Below are positions 7,193 through 12,589 of a stretch of DNA of 12,982 nucleotides, one piece after another (the stretch's first letter is position 1; each line of letters opens with the position of its first letter). A model generated the notes under the pieces. The model was not told the DNA's origin, did not search any database, and was given only the letters and a program-made list of their open reading frames with translations. The stretch comes from Chromatiales bacterium (GTDB lineage: Bacteria; Pseudomonadota; Gammaproteobacteria; UBA6429; Thiohalophilaceae): positions 1 through 12,982 of the forward strand of contig JALTLP010000250.1 in NCBI GenBank assembly GCA_027001895.1, written 5' to 3'. The position numbers and the translations under genes were made by a program.

Positions 7193-7690
7193 TCAGAACC
7201 GATGGAAAATACCAATACCAAAGTGGAAGCGTACATCCGAATCGTCGTAGTAATAATCAGGCTCATCCGGCCAGACCTTGATTTGCTGTATTTCAAGCAC
7301 CGGGTAGGTGTATTCACTTTTGCCGACTTTACCCTTTCTTTTGTCAACCAGCTTACCAACCAGTGTTACCCAACGATTTTTAGCATATTCACCCAGCTCA
7401 AGGTAGCCTGAACGCACAGCGATAAAACGACCGTATGAGCGGGCATCTTTAATTGGTTCGTCGTAATCGTTTTGTGGAAAAGCCAGAATCTCCAGCTCGG
7501 TGGTTTTTTCCAGATTCTTACCGGAAATGATCTGCCCCGTCCAGATGGCTGTCTGGCCCTTCATATCATCAAAATAGTCCATTGCAAACTGGTAGGTCAG
7601 TTTGCGGTTAACATCACGTACATTCAGTCCATGTGTTGCACATGCTCCAATAATTGAGCTTAGTAACAGTAATATAAATAGTTTTCGCAT
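7193..7690 (-). CDS. Slp-family outer-membrane lipoprotein
   Basis: A 165-residue lipoprotein. The signal MRKLFILLLLSSIIGAC has lipobox IGAC with lipidated Cys17. The mature part follows the Slp/YeaY family: TAIWTGQIISGKNLEKTTELEIL, then YGRFIAVRSGYLELGEYAKNRWVTLVGK split over two strands, then YTYPVLEIQQIKVWP near the C-terminus. Slp of E. coli is an outer-membrane lipoprotein induced by starvation or acid; a general envelope role is all that can be inferred here. The C-terminus is unusual in its tyrosine- and aspartate-rich tail (PDYYYDDSD) and ends in FHRF. It is the last gene of the run starting at ppnP, 58 bases behind the previous gene, with GGAG 10 bases before its ATG. Confidence 0.85.
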   Translation of the reverse strand: MRKLFILLLLSSIIGACATHGLNVRDVNRKLTYQFAMDYFDDMKGQTAIWTGQIISGKNLEKTTELEILAFPQNDYDEPIKDARSYGRFIAVRSGYLELGEYAKNRWVTLVGKLVDKRKGKVGKSEYTYPVLEIQQIKVWPDEPDYYYDDSDVRFHFGIGIFHRF

Positions 7691-7748
7691 TTAGGCCGCT
7701 CTCCATTCTCGCATTTAAGACATTAAACCAGTAACAGAGTTTCGGTTT

Positions 7749-8144
7749 TTAGCCTGCCAAAACTTCGATAGAATCAAGAATTGATTCCACCACATCTTCA
7801 TCCACTTCTTCATTACCTTCCTTACAATTATAGCTGACAAACAGCAGAATTTTGTCTGTTCTTAAATACCACTCACACCAGTATTCTCCCTCCTGGGTAT
7901 AGCTGATAACAAAGCCACTAAAGTCGTTTATGTTTACGTCTTCTAGCGTCACATCGGCATCGAGGTGTTCTGCTGCCATTTCTTCAAGCTGTTCATCACT
8001 CACACCCTCGGACTGATAAAGCGTACTGAAAACAAGTTCTCCAATACCGGCCTTGTCATACAAAACATCACATCCTTCGTCTGCTTCGGCATCCCATAAC
8101 ACCGGTACATTAACTGTCCAATGATCTGTTTTATATTTTTTCAT
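7749..8144 (-). CDS. Acidic protein of unknown function
   Basis: A 131-residue protein without signal peptide or membrane segment, very rich in Glu and Asp. It opens with TDHWTVNVPVLWDAE, then alternates strands and a helix (GVSDEQLEEMAAEHL) and ends in EDVVESILDSIEVLAG. The order strand-strand-helix-strand with a final helix that reads as a short 'SI' segment resembles the DcrB/PsbP-like fold seen in small proteins with a WxVxVP opening, but that is inference from pattern only. I do not recognise a family and give no function. It starts 10 bases after the GST stop, so it is probably translated from the same message; the ribosome site is weak, which suggests coupling to the GST gene. Confidence 0.8.
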   Translation of the reverse strand: MKKYKTDHWTVNVPVLWDAEADEGCDVLYDKAGIGELVFSTLYQSEGVSDEQLEEMAAEHLDADVTLEDVNINDFSGFVISYTQEGEYWCEWYLRTDKILLFVSYNCKEGNEEVDEDVVESILDSIEVLAG

Positions 8145-8154
8145 TCGCAGTTAT

Positions 8155-8823
8155 TCAGGAAATTCTGGAAGAAAATACCGAGTCTTGTCCTTTAAGATAG
8201 GCATCAAATTCGTCGTCATAATCAGGGTTAACACTTTTATTTACAGCGTCATAGTCAAGTAAAGTATCTCGCCACAGACAAAGGTTCGGGCGGTCAGTAA
8301 AAAAACCAGAATCATGATAGGCAGCCAGTGCTTTATGGAAGCGAAACAACGGTGCGTAAACGGCATCAATAATGGAAAACTTGTCACCATTAAAAAATGG
8401 CGTACCTTTCAGGCAATCTTCTTCGAGAATATCAAATTTTTCATCCAGTATGGCTGTAGTCTGTTTAAACTTTCTTTCATCATCTGTCGTAAACAGCTGG
8501 TAGGTTAAATCCAGTATCGTGTTACCAAATTCAATCCAGGCTCGGTTCTGTGCCTTTTTAAAAGGATCATCCGGGTACAAGGAACCATCGGTGACTTCAT
8601 CAAGGTATTCACAAATCGCCATTGATTCAAATAAAGGTTCGCCATCGACCAGTAATACCGGCACTTTTTCGAGTGGGGAAACATCAAAAAACCAGTCAGG
8701 TGGACTATCAAGATCGATATATTTAATATCATGCTCGATTTTCTTTTCTGCAAGAATTGCCCTTGCACGCTGAACATAAGGACATAAAGCAAAGCTGATT
8801 AATTCAAATTTTTTATCTGCCAT
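8155..8823 (-). CDS. Glutathione S-transferase family protein
   Basis: A 222-residue two-domain protein. Residues 1-80 are a thioredoxin-like GST N-domain: FALCPYVQRAR at 11-21 places Cys14 where omega- and beta-like classes hold the catalytic cysteine, KVPVLLVDG holds the cis-proline, and PLFESMAICEYLDE holds the glutathione-binding Glu-Ser. The helical C-domain follows (about 90-210) with FSIIDAVYAPLFR, the N-capping/D-box-like motif. Cysteine-type GSTs often reduce mixed disulfides or dehydroascorbate and not conjugate; the substrate here is unknown. Start ATG has AAGGG seven to eight bases ahead. It lies 26 bases behind the CWC protein and 10 ahead of the acidic protein. Confidence 0.9.
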   Translation of the reverse strand: MADKKFELISFALCPYVQRARAILAEKKIEHDIKYIDLDSPPDWFFDVSPLEKVPVLLVDGEPLFESMAICEYLDEVTDGSLYPDDPFKKAQNRAWIEFGNTILDLTYQLFTTDDERKFKQTTAILDEKFDILEEDCLKGTPFFNGDKFSIIDAVYAPLFRFHKALAAYHDSGFFTDRPNLCLWRDTLLDYDAVNKSVNPDYDDEFDAYLKGQDSVFSSRIS

Positions 8824-8849
8824 TTTAAAACCCTTGATTGCTGTATTTT

Positions 8850-9080
8850 TTAATGTTGCAAAAACTGTTGTATTTTCCTGTCATGGTTTAATATGCTGAA
8901 CTCTGTTTGTAATTCCATTAAACAATCGACACACAGACAATCATCATAAAGTTCACTGACATAATTACGTTCAGATTCTGTCAGAAAAACATTCGAACAC
9001 TGGCACTCAGTAATGGTTCCGGTTTTGCATTCAAAGTTTACCTGGCAACGCGGGCAATTTTTTGATTCATGTGACGGCAT
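8850..9080 (-). CDS. Small cysteine-rich CWC-type protein
   Basis: A 76-residue protein with the cysteine pattern of the CWC family: NCPRC, FECK, TECQCS, then a helix and DDCLCVDCLMEL, eight cysteines that suggest a zinc-binding module. Such proteins are short cytoplasmic polypeptides of unknown role. Two starts are possible. The ATG at 9080 has GGAG nine bases ahead and I prefer it. The ATG at 9095 overlaps the stop of the DUF481 gene as TAATG and could be used by coupled re-initiation; it would add MEKII to the N-terminus. Either way the gene is tightly joined to the outer-membrane protein gene before it and to the GST gene 26 bases after. Confidence 0.82.
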   Translation of the reverse strand: MPSHESKNCPRCQVNFECKTGTITECQCSNVFLTESERNYVSELYDDCLCVDCLMELQTEFSILNHDRKIQQFLQH

Positions 9081-9094
9081 TATTATTTTCTCCA

Positions 9095-9883
9095 TTATTT
9101 AAATGCATACACCAGTGTAACAGCCAGTTCGGTATCTGTTTTCTCGGTACCAACCGGCACTTCTGAAGAATGCTTGACAGTATAAGTAATTTTAGACGAC
9201 AAGGAACTGTTTATTTTGTTTTTTAACGAGGTAACTGACTTACTAATGGTTCTTTCTTCACCTGCTTCAATTGTCAGAACTTCTGTCAGGTTTACAAAAG
9301 GGTTGATCTTCCAGTCAATATCTCCGGAAAAAACCAGAATATTTTCTGAAGTGCGCTGTCCGTTTTCAAAATCATTCTGCCGTACACCCACACCGCCCTC
9401 TGTATTTATTTTTAGTGAATCCCTGTTTACTAATTTTCGTCCATAACCAAATACTTCCGAGGCCTGATAGTTATAACCACTAAAGCGATCATCTTCATAT
9501 TGTATTCGACCAAACAAATACGACAGCTTACTAAGTGCATACTGACTTTTCAGAAATAATAAATATTTCTCTGCGGTAGTACCCGTTGCATCTGAATTTC
9601 TGGACGTTTCAAACTTAAGCGAATGCTCCCAGTCTTTATGTTTGTTATCAATTGCAAACTTGAAATTGAGTGACTCCGTTTCGGTATTACCAGTTGTTTT
9701 AACAAAACCCAGTTCTGCTTCCGATGACCAGACAGAAAAAACGTCATCATTCGCAGCAACGCTGCCGGGTTGGGCAACCACTTCGCTTTTTACTGCATTC
9801 GTATTGACTTCTTCAGCATTGACATTAAACGTACAAAAAATAAAGATAATAAATATATAACACTTTCGTAAAAAATAACTCAC
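9095..9883 (-). CDS. DUF481 family outer-membrane beta-barrel protein
   Basis: A 262-residue protein with a signal peptide (hydrophobic core CYIFIIFIFC, likely cleavage after VNA at residue 23) and a mature part made of alternating amphipathic strands. The opening WSSEAELGFVKTTGNTETES is the hallmark of the DUF481/YdiY 'salt-induced outer membrane protein' family, and the ending ELAVTLVYAFK has the near-terminal aromatic expected of a barrel. It should sit in the outer membrane; its cargo or function is not known. Start is a GTG whose GTGA overlaps the stop of the upstream lipoprotein gene, so the two are translationally coupled. The mature part is rich in strands with Asp-Lys pairs; no missing elements are seen. 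Confidence 0.9.
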   Translation of the reverse strand: MSYFLRKCYIFIIFIFCTFNVNAEEVNTNAVKSEVVAQPGSVAANDDVFSVWSSEAELGFVKTTGNTETESLNFKFAIDNKHKDWEHSLKFETSRNSDATGTTAEKYLLFLKSQYALSKLSYLFGRIQYEDDRFSGYNYQASEVFGYGRKLVNRDSLKINTEGGVGVRQNDFENGQRTSENILVFSGDIDWKINPFVNLTEVLTIEAGEERTISKSVTSLKNKINSSLSSKITYTVKHSSEVPVGTEKTDTELAVTLVYAFK

Positions 9884-10287
9884 TGCAATTCCTTATATTC
9901 ATGTTCCAGTTCATCAATCGTTTTAATAGGCTTACCACCTTGATCCAGTAGTGGTTTATTAATTTCATTCACAACATTATCCAGCTTATCAATATCACAG
10001 TCACCCTGTTGTTCAACCCAATGTATCATATTGCCAACCAGTACAATCGACCCCGATACAATCGCGGTTATACCGGTTGCAGCCGCAGCAACCAGCCCAA
10101 CCGAGACAACACATTCCGGTGAATTACAATTTGCTGAATAACTGCCCGCCTGTACCATTTTTAAATCCCATTCATGGGTAGACAGGCCACATGCTAGATC
10201 TCTTTGTGAATGTGGTTTTTTAACCGGCACCACAGCACAGGCAACAATAAGCAAGGACGATGGTATTAACAGAAATTTTCTATACAT
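9880..10287 (-). CDS. Small lipoprotein with a glycine/alanine-rich membrane segment
   Basis: A 135-residue lipoprotein. The signal MYRKFLLIPSSLLIVAC places the lipidated cysteine at residue 17. The mature part holds several cysteines (LACGL, YSANCNSPECV, QGDCD) and then a hydrophobic run with a glycine-zipper look (VGLVAAAATGITAIVSGSIV, about residues 63-82), followed by a hydrophilic helical tail. I do not recognise the family. The combination of lipid anchor and second membrane-seeking segment suggests membrane bridging or oligomerisation, which is inference. It begins directly after the stop of the S4 gene (TAA followed at once by ATG) and ends in a GTGA overlap with the DUF481 gene, so it is likely co-made with that barrel and may be a partner. 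Confidence 0.85.
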   Translation of the reverse strand: MYRKFLLIPSSLLIVACAVVPVKKPHSQRDLACGLSTHEWDLKMVQAGSYSANCNSPECVVSVGLVAAAATGITAIVSGSIVLVGNMIHWVEQQGDCDIDKLDNVVNEINKPLLDQGGKPIKTIDELEHEYKELQ

Positions 10288-10500
10288 TTATGCTTCAACC
10301 TTAACCGACTCGCCCTGAAACTCAACAACCTGCCCCGGCCTTATTTTGCAGCGCTTACGCAGTTCAACAATACCATCAACTTTAACCATACCTTCGGCAA
10401 TTAAAGTTTTAGCCAGGCCACCACTTTCGACCAGGCCAACAACTTTTAACAAGTTATTCAGCTCGATAAATTCGTGGCCTTCGAGGTTAAACGCTAACAT
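10288..10500 (-). CDS. ybcJ: YbcJ-like S4-domain RNA-binding protein
   Basis: A 70-residue protein that is a single S4 RNA-binding domain. The line FIELNNLLKVVGLVESGG, then AKTLIAEGMVKVDGIVELRKRCKI and PGQVVEF follows the E. coli YbcJ protein nearly position for position, including the VKVDG and ETRKRCKI-like blocks. The family binds RNA through the alpha-L motif; YbcJ's target is not settled. The ATG lies 29 bases after ppnP, and the stop abuts the next ATG, so it is the second gene of the operon. Length agrees with the family. Confidence 0.93.
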   Translation of the reverse strand: MLAFNLEGHEFIELNNLLKVVGLVESGGLAKTLIAEGMVKVDGIVELRKRCKIRPGQVVEFQGESVKVEA

Positions 10501-10529
10501 TTAAATTAAGCTGCTTAGTTCTGGATTTA

Positions 10530-10811
10530 TTACTTGTAAACACAAAGGTAAGATGCTTCTTCTTTTATATTAACCAAAAAAGAAGTATCCGCAGCCACTA
10601 TAAATGTTTCGTTTACCGCAATATCACGCCAGTCAACTTCATCCGGTAATTTAACACTCATCTTGCCACTGACCAGCGTCATGTGTTCAATCGTGCTGGT
10701 AGCAAACTCGTACTCACCAACGGCCATCACACCGACCGTTGCCTTATCGTTACCACTGCTAAAGGCAATAGATTTAACCTTGCCATCAAAATATTCATTT
10801 GTATCAAACAT
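10530..10811 (-). CDS. ppnP: Pyrimidine/purine nucleoside phosphorylase PpnP
   Basis: A 93-residue single-domain cupin that matches PpnP (formerly DUF1255/YaiE) across its whole length: NEYFDGKVKSIAFSSG at the start, VGVMAVGEYEF, TLVSGKMSVKLPD, DW and a SYLCVYK ending, against NEYFSGKVKSIGFSS, VGVMVEGEYTF and SYLCRYL in the E. coli protein. PpnP splits several purine and pyrimidine nucleosides with phosphate to base and ribose-1-phosphate, acting in the cytoplasm in salvage. CAGGT lies about 10 bases before the ATG. It is the first gene of the run down to slp; a possible promoter (TTGGCT with TATAGT, short spacer) in the 87-base gap before it is weak. Confidence 0.96.
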   Translation of the reverse strand: MFDTNEYFDGKVKSIAFSSGNDKATVGVMAVGEYEFATSTIEHMTLVSGKMSVKLPDEVDWRDIAVNETFIVAADTSFLVNIKEEASYLCVYK

Positions 10812-10867
10812 ATTTTTTACCTGAATTATAAATTAACTATATATTTCCCTGAAGCAGCCAATAAAAA

Positions 10868-10896
10868 AGATTGCTTCGCTGACGCTCGCAATGACA
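10868..10896 (-). terminator. REP-like hairpin acting as terminator of the RNA methyltransferase gene
   Basis: On the minus strand TGTCATTGCGAGCGTC and AGCGAAGCAATCTTTTTT follow the methyltransferase stop by two bases. ATTGC (10892-10888) pairs with GCAAT (10874-10870), with an inner imperfect part, and a run of T follows. The sequence ATTGCGAGC...GAAGCAAT is the core of a repeat found dispersed in many bacterial genomes, so this is both a terminator and a probable member of a dispersed family. Only one copy is present here. Confidence 0.55.
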
Positions 10897-10898
10897 TG

Positions 10899-11477
10899 TT
10901 ACTTATTACTTACATTGTGTTGCCGCACATATTCATACATCACTATCGATGCCGCAATACTTACATTTAAACTTTCAACCGAACCAAAGTGTGGTATCGA
11001 TAATTTTTTAATCGCTGGGTAATCCGCTGCATCAAAGGAATGGCCTTTTGCTTCATGTCCTAAAATAAAAGCACTCTTCTTTGCAAGGCTAACATCATAA
11101 CTAATAGAAGATGCACCTGCACCGGCTTCCTCATTTTCAGCAGCTAACATATATAAGGTATACCCCTGCCCGGTTAAATCGCTGTAACTGGACGCAAAAT
11201 CATCGTAAAACCTTGCTGGCACTTTGCGGAATGAACCCTTTGCCGGTGCCGGATCAAACCAGTCTACATTAACAAGGTGCACTGCCTGCGCACCAAACGC
11301 CTCGGCCGAACGAAAAATTTTAGGCACGTTAAAGCCGCCCTTTAAATGATCCAGTACCACAACAAATTCATGTACACCCGGCACGGCCATAACATTACGC
11401 TGACGCTGCTTGTCGTAGCGCTGTTTTGCTTGCAGTAAATACTGCTCATCTGTTCGGCGTGCCTTTCGAGAAACCAT
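10899..11477 (-). CDS. TrmH/SpoU-family RNA 2'-O-methyltransferase
   Basis: A 192-residue SPOUT methyltransferase. Motif 1 is N50-V-P-K-I-F-R56 followed by SAEAFGA, motif 2 is FILGHEAKG at 137-145, and motif 3 is IPHFGSVESLNVSIAAS at 161-177 running into MYEYV, which together build the knotted SAM-binding fold. The first 35 residues are a basic, Arg-rich helix that could bind RNA. It is shorter than TrmH or RlmB and lacks their extra RNA-binding domain. Methylation of ribose in tRNA or rRNA is expected, but the target nucleotide cannot be read from sequence. The histidine in motif 2 (GHE instead of the usual GNE) and the proline-lysine in motif 1 (usually G-N-I-G) mark it as a divergent subfamily. 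Confidence 0.9.
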   Translation of the reverse strand: MVSRKARRTDEQYLLQAKQRYDKQRQRNVMAVPGVHEFVVVLDHLKGGFNVPKIFRSAEAFGAQAVHLVNVDWFDPAPAKGSFRKVPARFYDDFASSYSDLTGQGYTLYMLAAENEEAGAGASSISYDVSLAKKSAFILGHEAKGHSFDAADYPAIKKLSIPHFGSVESLNVSIAASIVMYEYVRQHNVSNK

Positions 11478-11537
11478 CTGGCTTATTTACGCGTTTTTTT
11501 AACTATGTCTATGAATAATAAGGAATTTATGTATTGT

Positions 11538-11565
11538 ATTATAAACGATTAACAACTGTTTTTAA
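11538..11565 (-). promoter_or_regulatory. Predicted sigma70 promoter of the RNA methyltransferase gene
   Basis: The minus strand reads TTAAAA (11565-11560), 16 bases, then a perfect TATAAT (11543-11538). The start would be near 11531, a leader of about 55 bases to the ATG at 11477. It is back-to-back with the -35 box proposed for the plus-strand effector gene. Confidence 0.55.
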
Positions 11566-11572
11566 GCGTTTT

Positions 11573-11601
11573 TTGACAATATGCAGCATTTAACTCTTAA
11601 A
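11573..11601 (+). promoter_or_regulatory. Possible promoter of the effector/immunity pair
   Basis: A consensus TTGACA (11573-11578) lies 72 bases before the effector ATG, but the best -10 at 17 bases spacing is poor (CTTAAA). A strong -35 with a poor -10 would fit an activator-dependent or low-level promoter. The -35 boxes of the two divergent genes are only 7 bases apart, so a regulator there could affect both. Confidence 0.35.
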
Positions 11602-11636
11602 GGCGATTTGATATCATAACTAGATATTTATTTATA

Positions 11637-11646
11637 AAGGAAAGGA
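11637..11646 (+). promoter_or_regulatory. Strong tandem ribosome-binding site of the effector gene
   Basis: AAGGAAAGGA offers two Shine-Dalgarno cores, nine and four bases before the ATG at 11651. It is the strongest ribosome site in the window and fixes the start of the effector. Confidence 0.8.
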
Positions 11647-11650
11647 ATCC

Positions 11651-12112
11651 ATGTCTAAATTTTCAACAATCTGGAAAAACCATGTAGGTCGTGGGTATGT
11701 ATGTGATCAGGCCACATTTGGCAATCAGTGTGCCATGCGCATGGCAAAAGCTCTTGAAGACAGCAGTATCTCGCTATCGAAAATAAAATTAAAACGCTGT
11801 AATAACTATTCGAGTAAATTCAAAAACCATAAACCTGGTCATGTTCGCTCCGCACAAGAATTAGCTAATGTTTTTTATCGTAAACCAAAATTACTTGGGG
11901 CAGGAGTCAAACTCAAAGTTTTCAATGGAAGCATTAATAAGAATCTATCCGCCTTTAAGAAAAAGAAGGGAATGATTTTTATTATGAATGGCTGGGGAAA
12001 CACTGACCATATTGATATATGGGATGGTTTCAAGTTAAAGATGAAGGGATCAGCGGATACTCAGGGTTATATGAAACGCGGAAAGCAAGTTTGGCTTTGG
12101 GAGATGAAATAA
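11651..12112 (+). CDS. tae4: Tae4-like type VI secretion peptidoglycan amidase effector
   Basis: A 153-residue basic protein that resembles the Tae4 family of NlpC/P60-type amidases. GNQCAMRMAKAL puts the catalytic Cys27 in the family's N-x-CAxRM setting, and GWGNTDHIDIWDG puts the catalytic His120 in the usual H-x-x-[LI]W context. D136 is a candidate third residue. The C-terminal VWLWEM strand agrees with the family's ending. Known Tae4 proteins are injected into the periplasm of rival Gram-negative cells and cut the gamma-D-glutamyl-meso-DAP bond of the stem peptide. No signal peptide or transmembrane segment is present, as expected for T6SS cargo. The downstream gene overlaps by one base and encodes an exported protein, the expected immunity partner. 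One difference from the family is Asp before the catalytic His, where Gly is common. Hand-counted GC is about 37 %, lower than the neighbours. No VgrG, Hcp or PAAR gene is in view. Activity is inferred. Confidence 0.78.
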   Translation: MSKFSTIWKNHVGRGYVCDQATFGNQCAMRMAKALEDSSISLSKIKLKRCNNYSSKFKNHKPGHVRSAQELANVFYRKPKLLGAGVKLKVFNGSINKNLSAFKKKKGMIFIMNGWGNTDHIDIWDGFKLKMKGSADTQGYMKRGKQVWLWEMK

Positions 12113-12588
12113 TGAAGTTATTCAAACTTACTCTTAGTGTTTTACTTTCTAGTTTGTTAGTATTTTTTACAACCGCTTGTAACGCCAACAATAAATATCT
12201 AAAAACCACAACGTCAGAAAATAACACTCTTGTTTTATCAAATCACAATTCAATGTGTGCAGTTAAATTTAAAAACAAATTATATACTTTAAACATTCCC
12301 TATCCTTGTGGTTTTGTAAGATCAAGCAAGAAAATGGAAGCGCAAAAGTACAAGTACAAAGGTGTTGGTACTGTTTTTGTAGTCGCAGGACCCGCAGCTA
12401 ATAAAAATTCTTATACTGAAGATGATAGCGTAAAACCCGTACATATGTGTTCCAACAGTGGTCAGGCCATTATTCTAAGCAAAGGTAAAATTACTCGTAG
12501 AAAAGAAAAAAATATAAAACTAGGTTTCTGTCACCAACTTGGTTTTGATGAAAAAGTATTTTATGGCTACGCCTACCCGGTTAACTAA
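12112..12588 (+). CDS. Candidate immunity lipoprotein for the Tae4-like effector
   Basis: A 158-residue exported protein. MKLFKLTLSVLLSSLLVFF followed by TTAC gives a lipoprotein-like signal with Cys23 (the -3 Thr is atypical, so a signal peptidase I cut near NAN is the alternative). The mature part is probably beta-rich and has four more cysteines: SMCAV, PYPCGF, HMCSN and GFCHQ, which could form two disulfides in the periplasm. A GQAIILSKGKI strand and a YGYAYPV ending are the other clear features. I do not recognise the family; it lacks the all-helical look of Tai4 immunity proteins. Start: the ATG at 12112 overlaps the effector stop as TAATG; a longer frame from 12019 would lie inside the effector gene and lose the signal. 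Adjacent position, coupled translation and export to the compartment where a Tae4 acts all point to immunity. GC is about 33 %. Confidence 0.7.
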   Translation: MKLFKLTLSVLLSSLLVFFTTACNANNKYLKTTTSENNTLVLSNHNSMCAVKFKNKLYTLNIPYPCGFVRSSKKMEAQKYKYKGVGTVFVVAGPAANKNSYTEDDSVKPVHMCSNSGQAIILSKGKITRRKEKNIKLGFCHQLGFDEKVFYGYAYPVN

Positions 12589-12589
12589 T

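Noticed and set aside
7033..7411. Plus-strand frames across the slp-galT gap
   Set aside because: Start in AT-rich non-coding sequence, no ribosome site, and most of the length is antisense to the slp-family gene.
12019..12111. Extension of the immunity gene by 31 residues to an upstream ATG
   Set aside because: It lies inside the effector gene, lacks a ribosome site and would bury the signal peptide that starts cleanly at 12112.
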